A DNA stretch of 64,000 bases from positions 52,540 to 116,539 of the forward strand of contig NZ_BRVM01000013.1 in NCBI RefSeq assembly GCF_026011715.1, in the 5' to 3' direction. This document shows, piece by piece, positions 1-8,148 of this stretch. Both the position numbers and the translations under genes were made by a program. The stretch is from Cytobacillus sp. NCCP-133. Its GTDB lineage: Bacteria > Bacillota > Bacilli > Bacillales > Cytobacillaceae. Numbering within the stretch: the stretch's first letter is position 1; each line of letters opens with the position of its first letter. Below the pieces are notes generated by a model, which worked only from the letters and a program-made list of their open reading frames with translations, did not search any database and had not been told where the DNA came from.

Positions 1-232
1 TTGCGTTATCATTTGCCATTTCATCTATATCTGCTCCGGCAGCAAAAGCTCTGCCCTTGCCGCTTAACACAATGGCCCTGACGCTGCTGTCTGCCTCAAA
101 GTTTTCCATCGCATCTAAGATTTCTGAAACCATCGGCCGATTAATAGCATTCAGCACCTTTGGTCGGTTTAAAGCAATTAAGCCTAGCTTCCCTTGCTTT
201 GATACTTCAATTAATTCATAGTTTTTACTCAT
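1..232 (-). CDS. Enoyl-CoA hydratase/isomerase, N-terminal part (cut by window edge)
   Basis: About 77 N-terminal residues are visible; the rest lies beyond the left edge. The protein starts MSKNYELIEV and shows the crotonase-fold marks LNRPKVLNAIN and SGKGRAFAAGADI, the latter forming the first half of the oxyanion hole. The ATG overlaps the stop of the upstream EthD-family gene by 8 bp, so the two are translationally coupled. Behind a paa operon it is most likely PaaF or PaaG, acting on 2,3-dehydroadipyl-CoA or on ring-1,2-epoxyphenylacetyl-CoA isomerisation. Which of the two cannot be told from this fragment. Confidence 0.85.
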   Translation of the reverse strand, partial: MSKNYELIEVSKQGKLGLIALNRPKVLNAINRPMVSEILDAMENFEADSSVRAIVLSGKGRAFAAGADIDEMANDNA

Positions 233-533
233 CTACTTCCTCACCGATCATGAGGGTGATTAAGTCCCCGGCAAATTTCATGGCATCCTTCCCTGAAGCC
301 TTTCCCTCATCAGTTTTCATTGCTGACTGCAAAGCTTCATGGCTGTCATAATACATTTCACACATTAAATAGTACTTCCCTTCGCCCCCCATAGGACTGC
401 CAACAATTTTTGTAACCTCCATTTTACGGAGACCCGGTATTTTGGCTGTAAGCGGCGCGTGCGTATTAAAATAATGGTCATCAAATGCCTCCTTATTTTC
501 AGGATGCTTATAAAGCGCGATTAGTTTTACCAT
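225..533 (-). CDS. EthD family protein of the paa cluster
   Basis: 102 residues, a typical length for the EthD/dimeric alpha-beta barrel family. The N-terminal pattern LIALYKHPENKEAFDDHYF followed by HAPLTAKIPGL is the family signature. The family has no settled enzymatic role; members often sit in catabolic operons for aromatics or ethers. Here it lies between paaD and an enoyl-CoA hydratase gene that it overlaps by 8 bp, so an accessory role in phenylacetate breakdown is inferred. The 300-bp gap upstream, which holds a tandem repeat array, may give it a separate promoter. Confidence 0.8.
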   Translation of the reverse strand: MVKLIALYKHPENKEAFDDHYFNTHAPLTAKIPGLRKMEVTKIVGSPMGGEGKYYLMCEMYYDSHEALQSAMKTDEGKASGKDAMKFAGDLITLMIGEEVDE

Positions 534-645
534 TTGGACAACTTCCTTTCGGTATAGTAGTAGAATTACTCATTTATTAATATTCCTGGAGAGGAAATCA
601 TATGTTATTTGGTCCATTTCAAATAAAATATTGGGAACTCCAGGA

Positions 646-771
646 TTTATCTAGCCTATTTACCTGTTTATCTAACATAGTTCCCCATTAATCTAGCACC
701 TATTAAAATTTATCTAGCATGTTTTCAGTTTTATCTAGCATTTATTAAAATTTATCTGGCATTTAGCACAG
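646..771. repeat. Six-copy tandem array, 21-bp period, core TTTATCTAGCAT
   Basis: The 12-base core TTTATCTAGCAT or a close variant begins at 646, 667, 688, 709, 730 and 751, an exact 21-bp step. The 9-base spacers vary but two read TTATTAAAA-like. Twenty-one bp is two helical turns, so every core faces the same side of the DNA. The array lies in the 304-bp gap between paaD and the EthD gene, both transcribed leftward. I see no gene in this gap. A partial related string in inverse orientation (CCTAGATAAATC) occurs near 5828. Confidence 0.9.
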
Positions 772-837
772 TTTGACCGTTTGCCCAATGAAACTGCCTG
801 TCATTCACCCAGAATAGTGTCATCAGAAAATCATCAC

Positions 838-1335
838 CTACATCATTGTCGATACTGGCTTCATTGCCTCAAATGGATTCCGGCATGCTTTGCAGTAAAG
901 AATGCTTCGGCATGCAGTCGGCCCAAAAAGATTATCCATTGTGGTATAAGCCGAGCCGCAAAACGGGCACTCCACATGCCATTCACCTGTCTCACTGATC
1001 CGTTTGGGAGGCGGGCCGATTCCGAATTCCTTCAGCTGCTTCCTGCCCTTCTCCGTAACCCGGTCAGAAGTCCATGGAGGATGATGGATAAATTGAACTT
1101 CTATTCTTTCAAAAACGCCAGCTTTTCTTAATTCTGCTTCTACATTTTTTCGTATTATATCTAGCGCTGGACAGCCCATAAAGGTAGGCAATAGTTTAAC
1201 TGTTACCTCCCTTACCTCAGCCTCCAAAATCTCAACCATTCCCAAATCAACAATTGAAATGGAATCAATTTCAGGGTCTTTCACCTTTTGAAGTGCTGCC
1301 AACGCTGTTTCTGCCAACAATTGCTCCTGCGCCAT
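838..1335 (-). CDS. paaD: Phenylacetyl-CoA epoxidase subunit PaaD
   Basis: 165 residues from the ATG at 1335; a GTG three codons earlier is less likely because the GGGTG ribosome site overlaps it. The N-terminal part is a MIP18/DUF59 domain (VKDPEIDSISIVDLGMVE). The C-terminal part carries a zinc-ribbon-like set CPFCGS and YCKAC about 25 residues apart. PaaD is needed for assembly or maturation of the PaaABC(E) multicomponent oxygenase that epoxidises phenylacetyl-CoA. It follows paaC by 20 bp. No paaE reductase gene is visible in the window. Confidence 0.93.
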   Translation of the reverse strand: MAQEQLLAETALAALQKVKDPEIDSISIVDLGMVEILEAEVREVTVKLLPTFMGCPALDIIRKNVEAELRKAGVFERIEVQFIHHPPWTSDRVTEKGRKQLKEFGIGPPPKRISETGEWHVECPFCGSAYTTMDNLFGPTACRSILYCKACRNPFEAMKPVSTMM

Positions 1336-1355
1336 ATCTATCACCCTTTTACAAC

Positions 1356-2171
1356 TTACCAGCTTGCGGCCGGATCTGCGCTGTACACTTCACTTAAAGT
1401 GGACAATGCAGCATCAAGGTCGGCTGTATGCTCTCCTTTACGCCCATTACCATTCTTCATTGCAAAGTCAGCTTCGGAAACCGTTAGATTTACAGATTCG
1501 AAGATCGGTTTCATCATCAAAAACCAGCGCTGCTTTAATATTTCTTCCTCTTCAATTAGACCTTGTTCCCCCATTTCCTTTGCAAGCGGCCCCAAACTGA
1601 GGACTCCTCCGAAATCGGCTAGTGTCTTTTTTACGGCAGCTTCCATTCTTGATCTTGCTTCGCCACCTGCCTCCATCAGCTGCACAAACCAGGTTTTCCA
1701 GTGAAGAAGATGATAATAAAGTTCCATATTGACCTTTACTGCCACTTCGGCTAGCGGCTGATAAGATGAGTTTTTAAGCGAATCCATTCGAATCTTCTTT
1801 GATTGAATGTAAAAATAATTTCTTATTACTGCAAAAGCCCAGTCATATTGTGCAGTCGATAAATAGTGCCCAGGACCATTTACCATTTCTAAAAGGACCG
1901 CATTTTTCCGTTCTGAAGATTTTCTGCCATGTGCAAGATGATCTACATCTCCTTCACCGAAATCCTGAAGCAGCTGATAAAACATCGCCGCATGTCCCAT
2001 TGTGTCCTGGCTGATTGATGAAAAGGCGACATCTTCTTCAATATGCGGGGCAAGGCCAAGCCATTCCGAACCGCGATAAGCAAGGATGAAATCATCATCA
2101 GCCAGCTGATAGAGTAAAGAGGTTAACGCTGGGTTTATTTCATCAATCAGCTTTCTTTCTGGTTTACTCAC
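1356..2171 (-). CDS. paaC: Phenylacetyl-CoA epoxidase structural subunit PaaC
   Basis: 271 residues. The ferritin-like helical protein has the PaaC pattern LADDDFILAYRGSEWLG near residue 23 and QDTMGHAAMFYQLLQDFG near 55. PaaC is the scaffold partner of PaaA and lacks the catalytic di-iron centre. The start overlaps the end of paaB by 8 bp, an arrangement usual for stoichiometric subunits made from one mRNA. Confidence 0.95.
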   Translation of the reverse strand: MSKPERKLIDEINPALTSLLYQLADDDFILAYRGSEWLGLAPHIEEDVAFSSISQDTMGHAAMFYQLLQDFGEGDVDHLAHGRKSSERKNAVLLEMVNGPGHYLSTAQYDWAFAVIRNYFYIQSKKIRMDSLKNSSYQPLAEVAVKVNMELYYHLLHWKTWFVQLMEAGGEARSRMEAAVKKTLADFGGVLSLGPLAKEMGEQGLIEEEEILKQRWFLMMKPIFESVNLTVSEADFAMKNGNGRKGEHTADLDAALSTLSEVYSADPAASW

Positions 2172-2538
2172 TTTTTTTCAACCCTCCCCAAGATAGGATT
2201 TCGTTCTCATCAAGCATCTCCTGTTCATAATGACGCCATTTTTTCTTCAAATACCCGTAGCCTTTTGTCGTGCGGTAGTCTTTATTATCCAGGCGCTGAA
2301 GTGATTGTTTTTCATCTAATGACATCTTTCTGATATCTGAACGCTTGACTACCCAAATATCAGCCACCGGCTCTCTCCTCATGAAATTCTCCTGCGCCAT
2401 AACAAGGGCAAGTTCCCGGTTTGGTGCCAGCAATGAAAATTGATATTGAAGAGGAGACGTGTCGGTTCGTTTGCTAAAAACCTCGAATTCCTGATAAAAA
2501 CCTTCGCTTCCCAAAGTGTTCCCTCCCAACTTATCCAT
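2164..2538 (-). CDS. paaB: Phenylacetyl-CoA epoxidase subunit PaaB
   Basis: 124 residues starting MDKLGG at 2538, one base after the paaA stop. The family block YQEFEVFSKR followed by SLLAPNRELALVMAQENFMRR is conserved, as is VADIWVVKRSDI. PaaB bridges PaaAC dimers in the epoxidase complex. The protein is somewhat longer than the roughly 95 residues of the E. coli subunit; the extra residues are a C-terminal basic/aromatic tail (KKKWRHYEQEML). Confidence 0.93.
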   Translation of the reverse strand: MDKLGGNTLGSEGFYQEFEVFSKRTDTSPLQYQFSLLAPNRELALVMAQENFMRREPVADIWVVKRSDIRKMSLDEKQSLQRLDNKDYRTTKGYGYLKKKWRHYEQEMLDENEILSWGGLKKSE

Positions 2539-2539
2539 A

Positions 2540-3499
2540 TTAATTTGCTGTATTGAGGGCTTCGCGCACCCACTTGTTTGTATCATAAGCAGTGCGGCGC
2601 AGGCTGAGACGCTCGTTGGATTTTGGTCCATTATTTTTGATAATATTCTTGAATTTGTTCCAGTCAGGCTGTTTGTACACCCAAAGATTTTTTTCCTGGT
2701 CAAAATACATCGTTTCATCCGGGAGTGTAAGACCAAGCGAAAGAACACGCGGAATATACTTTGTAAAGAAATCCTGTCTTAGATCTTCGTTGGTCTTTGT
2801 ACGGATTTTATACTTTATGGTTATATCCTGTTTCGAAGTGCCAGTAGTTGAAGCATCACCTGGCCCGAAGAACATTAAAAGAGCCTCCCACCAGCGGTTC
2901 ACCGCATCCTGGACCATCACTTTTTGCTTTTCGGTACCCTCAGCCAAGGCCATGATAATGGCTTCACCATGTTGGGCATGGAAGACTTCTTCAGCACAAA
3001 TCCTTTTTAGTGCCCGGGCATATGGTCCGTAAGAGGCATTCAGCATATTGGTCTGGGTGATGATTGCCGCACCATCGACCAGCCAGCCGATCAATCCTGC
3101 ATCTCCCCATGTTGGTGCCTCCATATGGAAGACATTATGAAACTTAAGTCTGCCGCTAAATAAATCCTGCATGATATCTTCCCGCGTTCTGCCAAGCGGC
3201 TTCATCAAATCCTCTGCAACACGGAGCAGCAGCTGCCCATGCCCCATTTCATCCTGAACCTTTGCCATAATGCCAAGCTTTCTTTTTAATGAAGGAGCTT
3301 TAGGAACCCACTCTTTTTCAGGCAGGGCCCCCATGATTTCACTAATGCCATGCATGCTAATCAATTTAATCAATGTCATCCTGTAATCTTCCGGCATCCA
3401 GTCATCCGCTTCTATTTTTTCGCCTACTTCGATGCGTTTCATAAAATGAGCATATTTTTGTTCGTCTGTCCATTCTTGATATAAAGTTGCTTCAGACAT
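2540..3499 (-). CDS. paaA: Phenylacetyl-CoA epoxidase catalytic subunit PaaA
   Basis: 319 residues. The ATG at 3499 has a GGGGGTGA ribosome site 5 bases away; a longer open frame upstream has no such site and overlaps paaK. PaaA is the di-iron oxygenase that forms the 1,2-epoxide on phenylacetyl-CoA. Iron-ligand motifs are visible: DEMGHG around residues 83-88 and AEEVFHAQHGE around 169-179. Order paaK-A-B-C-D on one strand with tight spacing indicates one operon. Confidence 0.95.
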   Translation of the reverse strand: MSEATLYQEWTDEQKYAHFMKRIEVGEKIEADDWMPEDYRMTLIKLISMHGISEIMGALPEKEWVPKAPSLKRKLGIMAKVQDEMGHGQLLLRVAEDLMKPLGRTREDIMQDLFSGRLKFHNVFHMEAPTWGDAGLIGWLVDGAAIITQTNMLNASYGPYARALKRICAEEVFHAQHGEAIIMALAEGTEKQKVMVQDAVNRWWEALLMFFGPGDASTTGTSKQDITIKYKIRTKTNEDLRQDFFTKYIPRVLSLGLTLPDETMYFDQEKNLWVYKQPDWNKFKNIIKNNGPKSNERLSLRRTAYDTNKWVREALNTAN

Positions 3500-3534
3500 A
3501 GAGTTCACCCCCAATGAAATAAAATTGTTTCTCT

Positions 3535-4842
3535 TCAGGTAACTGCATTTTCCTTTAAGCGATTCACGATCCGAACAGCTTTGCCTTCCGACCTTGGCAA
3601 GGTCTTCGGCGGATGGATTTCTAGTGCTATGCTGATAAAGCAATGATGTTTTAGCATTTGCTGGATCTTCTTTTTTACCAATTCGGGCTGAACCATATTT
3701 CGATAAAAGCCGTCGCTCCATTCACATTGAAGCTCCAATGCTTTTAAACTTCCTTTTTGAGTGACATGAATTTGATAATGAGGTGCGAGCTCTTGAATCC
3801 TAAAAATGCACCGTTCAATTTCGGAGGGGAAAACATTAACCCCATTTATATTGAGCATGTCATCTATCCGGCCTTTCACATGGCTCATTCGTATAGTCGT
3901 CCTGCCGCAGCCGCATTTTTCTTTTGATAGTGATGCAATATCGCCTGTACGATAACGAATAACCGGGAAAGCTTCCTTTGTTAAGCTTGTAAATACCAAT
4001 TCGCCTTCCTCGCCACTTGGAAGCGGTTTCATTTTTATGGGATCAATCACCTCGGCATAAAAATGATCTTCTGCAATGTGCAGCCCATTCTGTGCCTCAT
4101 GACATTCCATGGCTACTCCTGGCCCCAGAACTTCACTCAGCCCATAAATATCACACGCTTTAATGCCAAGTTTTCTTTCAAGGGTATGCTTCATCTCTTC
4201 TGACCAGGGTTCAGCACCGAAAATGCCATATTTTATAGATGTACTTGCTGGGTCTATCCCTTGCTCTTCCATCTTTTCAGCAAGATTCAAGATATAGGAA
4301 GGAGTTCCGCAAATGACTTCTGGCTCAAAGTCTTGGATCAGCATAATCTGCCGGTCAGTATTTCCGCCTGAAATAGGGACCGTGGCCATTCCGAGCTGTT
4401 CGCTCCCATAGTGAAGGCCCAAACCACCTGTAAAAAGACCATACCCGTAGGCATTATGCAATGTTTGGCCCGGAAGTCCTCCCCCAATCGTGATCGCACG
4501 GGCTATGAGAGTGCTCCACATTTGAATGTCTTTCCTTGTATATCCCACAACAGTCGGCTTTCCGCTTGTTCCAGAGGAAGCATGAAGGCGAACGATTTCT
4601 TTTTTCTCCACGGCAAAAAGCCCGAATGGGTAATGTTCACGCAGATCTGCTTTAACGGTGAATGGCAGCTTTTGAATATCATCCAGGCTGTTAATATCCT
4701 CAGGTGTAATATTACTTTCCAAAAATTTTTTCCGATAAAAAGGGACTTTGTTAAAAACACTGTTCACTGTCTGCTTGAGCCGGCCCAACTGCAATTCTTC
4801 AATATAACCGCGGCTTTCCGTTTCAATATTATGCAGAATCAA
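3535..4842 (-). CDS. paaK: Phenylacetate-CoA ligase PaaK
   Basis: 435 residues from a TTG at 4842 placed 7 bases after GGGAGG; an ATG nine codons upstream would have the ribosome site inside the gene. It activates phenylacetate to phenylacetyl-CoA with ATP, the first step of the pathway. The adenylate-forming motif HASSGTSGKPT lies near residue 93, IYGLSEVLGPG near 230 and the RTGD hinge motif near 310. First gene of the paa operon in this window; it ends 35 bp before paaA. Confidence 0.95.
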   Translation of the reverse strand: MILHNIETESRGYIEELQLGRLKQTVNSVFNKVPFYRKKFLESNITPEDINSLDDIQKLPFTVKADLREHYPFGLFAVEKKEIVRLHASSGTSGKPTVVGYTRKDIQMWSTLIARAITIGGGLPGQTLHNAYGYGLFTGGLGLHYGSEQLGMATVPISGGNTDRQIMLIQDFEPEVICGTPSYILNLAEKMEEQGIDPASTSIKYGIFGAEPWSEEMKHTLERKLGIKACDIYGLSEVLGPGVAMECHEAQNGLHIAEDHFYAEVIDPIKMKPLPSGEEGELVFTSLTKEAFPVIRYRTGDIASLSKEKCGCGRTTIRMSHVKGRIDDMLNINGVNVFPSEIERCIFRIQELAPHYQIHVTQKGSLKALELQCEWSDGFYRNMVQPELVKKKIQQMLKHHCFISIALEIHPPKTLPRSEGKAVRIVNRLKENAVT

Positions 4843-4885
4843 AGCAAAACCTCCCACACTAATTATCATACTAAGATAATTAATT

Positions 4886-4910
4886 ATATAACGTTTATAT
4901 ATCGTTATAT
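4886..4910. promoter_or_regulatory. Inverted repeat upstream of paaK (candidate operator)
   Basis: ATATAACG at 4886-4893 and CGTTATAT at 4903-4910 are perfect complements with a 9-base AT spacer. They lie about 45 bp upstream of the paaK start. A second weaker repeat, TTATC then GATAA, is at 4863-4879. The AACG/CGTT core resembles the half sites reported for TetR-type PaaR repressors, though the spacing differs. No regulator gene is adjacent, so assignment is inference. Confidence 0.5.
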
Positions 4911-5034
4911 TTAATATGTGTCATATATTTAACACAAAGATACCTTGTAAATAGTAAAAAGTCAACTTATTTTCTGAATATTTACTAATTTAATTTCTAT
5001 GGTGTATAAAATGACCCATTGGAAATTTGTTCGC

Positions 5035-5058
5035 AAAAAAGCCCGCGGATTTGCGGGC
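5035..5058 (-). terminator. Rho-independent terminator
   Basis: GCCCGC/GCGGGC stem with a six-base loop, followed on the minus strand by six Ts. It lies just past the stop of the 5067-5639 frame. Confidence 0.9.
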
Positions 5059-5066
5059 TTCTCATT

Positions 5067-5639
5067 TTATTGCCACTCCTTTAATTTCCTGGCAATGCTA
5101 TCTTTCCATTGTGAAAGAAGAGTCTCTTCACCTTTTGATGTCTTTTGTTTTTGCCACTCGTTATAGCTGGCTATAGAAATAAGAAGAGAGCCCGTTAATA
5201 AGAGGTATGCCCACCATGGGAGGTTTCCCCCATAAGGCCTCGTCTGCAGCATAACGTTCAATAATAAAACGCCCGATCCTACAAAGAAATAGGATTTAAT
5301 CCGGTAAAAAGTTCCAGCAAGCACTGAGGCTAGTGATAGCGTTCCAACGATAAGCGCATCGTATACCGTGTTGCTTGCAAGCCCATCCTGTACCAGCAGC
5401 ATTGAAACAATAATGAGGACACCCCATTGCAGCCGATGTGTTACTTTGCAAAATCGATCTTTGAGAATTTTCTTTGCAAAAATAATGAGAGAAACGAGCG
5501 GCAGCACATATAGTTCACTTGTGAACAAAACAGGCACCTCAATATTCCGCAAAATTGCATAATAAGGTTCCAATAACATGACACCAGACAACAGGATTGG
5601 AATCCATGAAAATTTTTCAGACAATCTCTTACGCTGCAT
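5067..5639 (-). pseudogene. C-terminal remnant of a large multi-pass membrane protein
   Basis: 190 codons with about six hydrophobic segments and a charged tail (NEWQKQKTSKGEE). The pattern LQTRPYGGNLPWWAYLLLTGS matches what I know as the last part of very long Bacillus membrane proteins with an SCO7613-type C-terminal region. The frame starts abruptly: the ATG at 5639 has only AAGG immediately before it and no signal or cytoplasmic domain. I read it as a 5'-deleted gene that kept its terminator. A short independent protein cannot be excluded. Confidence 0.6.
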
Positions 5640-5981
5640 CCTTGTTCAATACCTTACGGAAAAATTTAAAGTTTATAAATTGGATTTTTTACGGAAGTCT
5701 TAACTTTATGAACAAGCTTATGGGGTATTGAAGATAAAAATTATTTTATAAAAATAAAGGTAAAATTAGTTAATTAAGGAAAAATTAATAATTCCAGGAG
5801 CAAACAAGTTTATAAACTCCAGCTATAATCCTAGATAAATCAGCATTTTATACCCCTGCTAAACATTCAAAAAAAATCCTATTATTATAGCTGATAAATA
5901 ATGAAATAACAATTCTATCCGAAAAATATTTTTTCCCTTATATTATTCTAGAATTTATTTTCTATTACGGAGGAATCACCT
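5640..5981. other. AT-rich intergenic region, no gene seen
   Basis: 342 bp upstream of the LPXTG gene. It contains a short string related to the 646-771 repeat core (CCTAGATAAATC near 5828) and long A/T runs. The GGAGG ribosome site of the next gene is at its end. I do not see a convincing -35/-10 pair. Confidence 0.5.
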
Positions 5982-7169
5982 TTGAAAAAACTGCACATAT
6001 TATTAACTGCTATTCTATTAATCGGTTTGTTCCCTGCTGCAAGCTACGCAGCTCCAACCGAAGAAGATTTGGCTGAATTCCTGGAAAAAGTCAATTGGAC
6101 TGAAGCAGAGCTTAATGATCACCTCGAATATTTTTGGGATGTAAGCGTAGAGGATTTTGACACAGCGGAGGAATTAATCGCTTTCCTTGGTGAACCGATT
6201 ACTGAAGAAAACCTGCAGCAATTATTGGATGACTATGGATTTGCTAACGAGGAAGAATTAATAGCACTTCTGGTGGAAAATGGAGAAATGGAAGCGAACG
6301 AAAATGTTCGTGACGTTTTTAAGTACATTGATGCACTGAATATAACAACCTCATTCCTAACATATACAGGCACGGAGATTAACGATGAAACGCTTAAAGT
6401 GCTCCTGGACGAATATGGGCTTACTCTTGAAGAACTGCATGCATTGCTAAAGGATAATGAGGATTCTTTGGAAAACTACGATTATATTGAAGACCTTGAT
6501 ATCATGGTTTCTATTTATCTAGGTGCAGAAGAAATGCCTGGAGAAGACGAGCTTACACAAATGCTTGCTGATATTGGCCTTACTGATGAAGAACTTGAAG
6601 CATTAATGATGCATTTTATGAGTCTGGATTTTGAAGACCCTCCACTGCTTGACAAAATGATGGGCCTTGAAAGCCGCTTAATGGCATTCGGCCATTTTGA
6701 GAGCGCTGAGGATTTGACTGAGGAAGAAATCGCTGAACTGATCAGCGTCATGCAGGAAATGATGGACCTCTTCCAGCTTGATGCAGAATTTTACTTGGTA
6801 AATAATAGTGGTGAAAAAATTCACTTAACTACCGAAGAAATGATGATTTTGGAAGAAACAAATGGCTATGACCTGCTAATCGAGCTATATAGCACTCAAG
6901 GTGAATTCCTTGCTGATATGATTATTACTGCTGATATGTTCAGTTCAGAATTGATTGAAGACACAGTAAGTGATCTGAATCAGGCGGAAACTGTTATTAA
7001 CAAACAGGAGCCTGCTAAAGCAATGCCAGCTCCTAAGAGCATAAAAACAGTTAAAGGCGGCAAGCTGCCAAATACCTCAGGTAATTATGCAGAAGGTATT
7101 TTAGCAGGTATGAGCTTAATTGCTTTAGGCGCATTTATCATCCGTAAACGGAAAGTGAAATCTGCGTGA
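5982..7169 (+). CDS. Acidic LPXTG-anchored surface protein
   Basis: 395 residues from a TTG placed 8 bases after GGAGG. A Sec signal peptide (residues 1-24, cleavage near SYAA) is followed by a very acidic, Met/Leu-rich helical body. At least three degenerate repeats read like TDEELEALM or TLEELHALL, spaced 60-80 residues apart. The C-terminus has the full sorting signal: LPNTS, a hydrophobic span (AEGILAGMSLIALGAFII) and RKRK. It is exported and linked to peptidoglycan by sortase. The next gene is a sortase overlapping it by 4 bp, so this is a dedicated substrate/enzyme pair. The molecular role of the body is unknown; NCBI uses the name 'processed acidic surface protein' for similar proteins. 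Confidence 0.88.
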   Translation: MKKLHILLTAILLIGLFPAASYAAPTEEDLAEFLEKVNWTEAELNDHLEYFWDVSVEDFDTAEELIAFLGEPITEENLQQLLDDYGFANEEELIALLVENGEMEANENVRDVFKYIDALNITTSFLTYTGTEINDETLKVLLDEYGLTLEELHALLKDNEDSLENYDYIEDLDIMVSIYLGAEEMPGEDELTQMLADIGLTDEELEALMMHFMSLDFEDPPLLDKMMGLESRLMAFGHFESAEDLTEEEIAELISVMQEMMDLFQLDAEFYLVNNSGEKIHLTTEEMMILEETNGYDLLIELYSTQGEFLADMIITADMFSSELIEDTVSDLNQAETVINKQEPAKAMPAPKSIKTVKGGKLPNTSGNYAEGILAGMSLIALGAFIIRKRKVKSA

Positions 7170-7762
7170 ACAGACTTTTAAAGGTTCTTGGAATTGCTGT
7201 TATCATGGTTGGAATATGGCTTATCTTTTTTTATAGCAAGCCCTTTTTCACTGCCTATAAAACGACTGCAATTACCGATCAAAAACCGATCGAACAGAAT
7301 AACACGCAGCCTGTACCAAAAGGGATGAAAGCAGAGGCAGCTTCTTTGTATCCGGAACTTCCTGCTATCGGAGAAGAGATTGGGATACTTTCCATACCCA
7401 AAATTTCTGCAAGCCTTCCTATTTTCCATGGAACTGACGAAGATGAACTGGAAAAAGGGGTTGGCCATTTCGCAGGGAGCGTTCTTCCTGGCGAGCCTGA
7501 TAATTCTGTCCTGTCAGGCCATCGAGATACCGTATTCCGAAAGCTGGGCGAAGTAGCAGTAGGGGACTTGCTTGTGGTAACCACTTCTGCTGGTGAGTTT
7601 ACCTATAAAATCCGTAAAGTAAGAATAGTAGAAGCCGATGATCGAACAGTCATCGTACCTAAGCCTAGAGCAACTCTCACGGTGACTACCTGTTATCCTT
7701 TTGATTTTATTGGGGATGCACCACAGCGTTATATTTTAGTTGCTGATTTAGTGAGAAAGTAG
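7166..7762 (+). CDS. Class D sortase
   Basis: 198 residues, GTG start inside the stop of the substrate gene (GTGA overlap). One N-terminal membrane anchor (residues 5-27) precedes an extracytoplasmic catalytic domain. The catalytic His is in LSGHRDTVF (about residue 118), Cys in TVTTCYPFDF (about 176) and Arg in APQRYIL (about 189). The TLTTC-like signature and short anchor fit class D. It is expected to cleave LPNTS of the preceding protein and attach it to the wall. Confidence 0.93.
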   Translation: MNRLLKVLGIAVIMVGIWLIFFYSKPFFTAYKTTAITDQKPIEQNNTQPVPKGMKAEAASLYPELPAIGEEIGILSIPKISASLPIFHGTDEDELEKGVGHFAGSVLPGEPDNSVLSGHRDTVFRKLGEVAVGDLLVVTTSAGEFTYKIRKVRIVEADDRTVIVPKPRATLTVTTCYPFDFIGDAPQRYILVADLVRK

Positions 7763-7794
7763 AATTACTACTGCTGTTAGCGGGCAATAATACA

Positions 7795-7820
7795 GGAAGG
7801 CCTTTCTCAAGGCCTTCCTT
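7795..7820. terminator. Bidirectional terminator
   Basis: GGAAGGCC and GGCCTTCC form a perfect 8-bp stem with T-rich flank on the plus side. It separates the sortase operon from the convergent small gene. Confidence 0.85.
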
Positions 7821-8012
7821 TTATTCAGTAATCGTTACTAATTTAACGTCAGCAAAATCAAATCGGTGGTATTGATCTTCAGAATCTGTCATTTCAACGA
7901 ACCCCTCAAGATCCTTTATTTTGCCAATCACCTCAGATTTGTTTTCTGCTTCAACAACTTCAGTAACTTTTACATCTTTTTCAAAAGTATAAATAATTTT
8001 AAACGAATTCAT
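7821..8012 (-). CDS. Small conserved-looking protein, unknown function
   Basis: 63 residues, acidic and probably soluble, with alternating beta-type pattern (FKIIYTFEKDVKVTEVVEAE). No known motif recognised. It has its own terminator shared with the convergent sortase gene, and an AGGAGAG-type site precedes the ATG. Confidence 0.6.
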   Translation of the reverse strand: MNSFKIIYTFEKDVKVTEVVEAENKSEVIGKIKDLEGFVEMTDSEDQYHRFDFADVKLVTITE

Positions 8013-8148
8013 GTAGTAAAACTCTCCTTTCGTCGTTTATCTTCCCGGCAAATGATGCGATTAAACTCCTCATTAAATAAATGCCGAGATGCGACACTTT
8101 ACGCAGCAAATTGCTAGCAAACGCTATCACTCTGCTACTCGACAAATA

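Noticed and set aside
646..771. CRISPR array
   Set aside because: Repeats are 12 bp with 9-bp spacers, far too short, and no cas genes are present.
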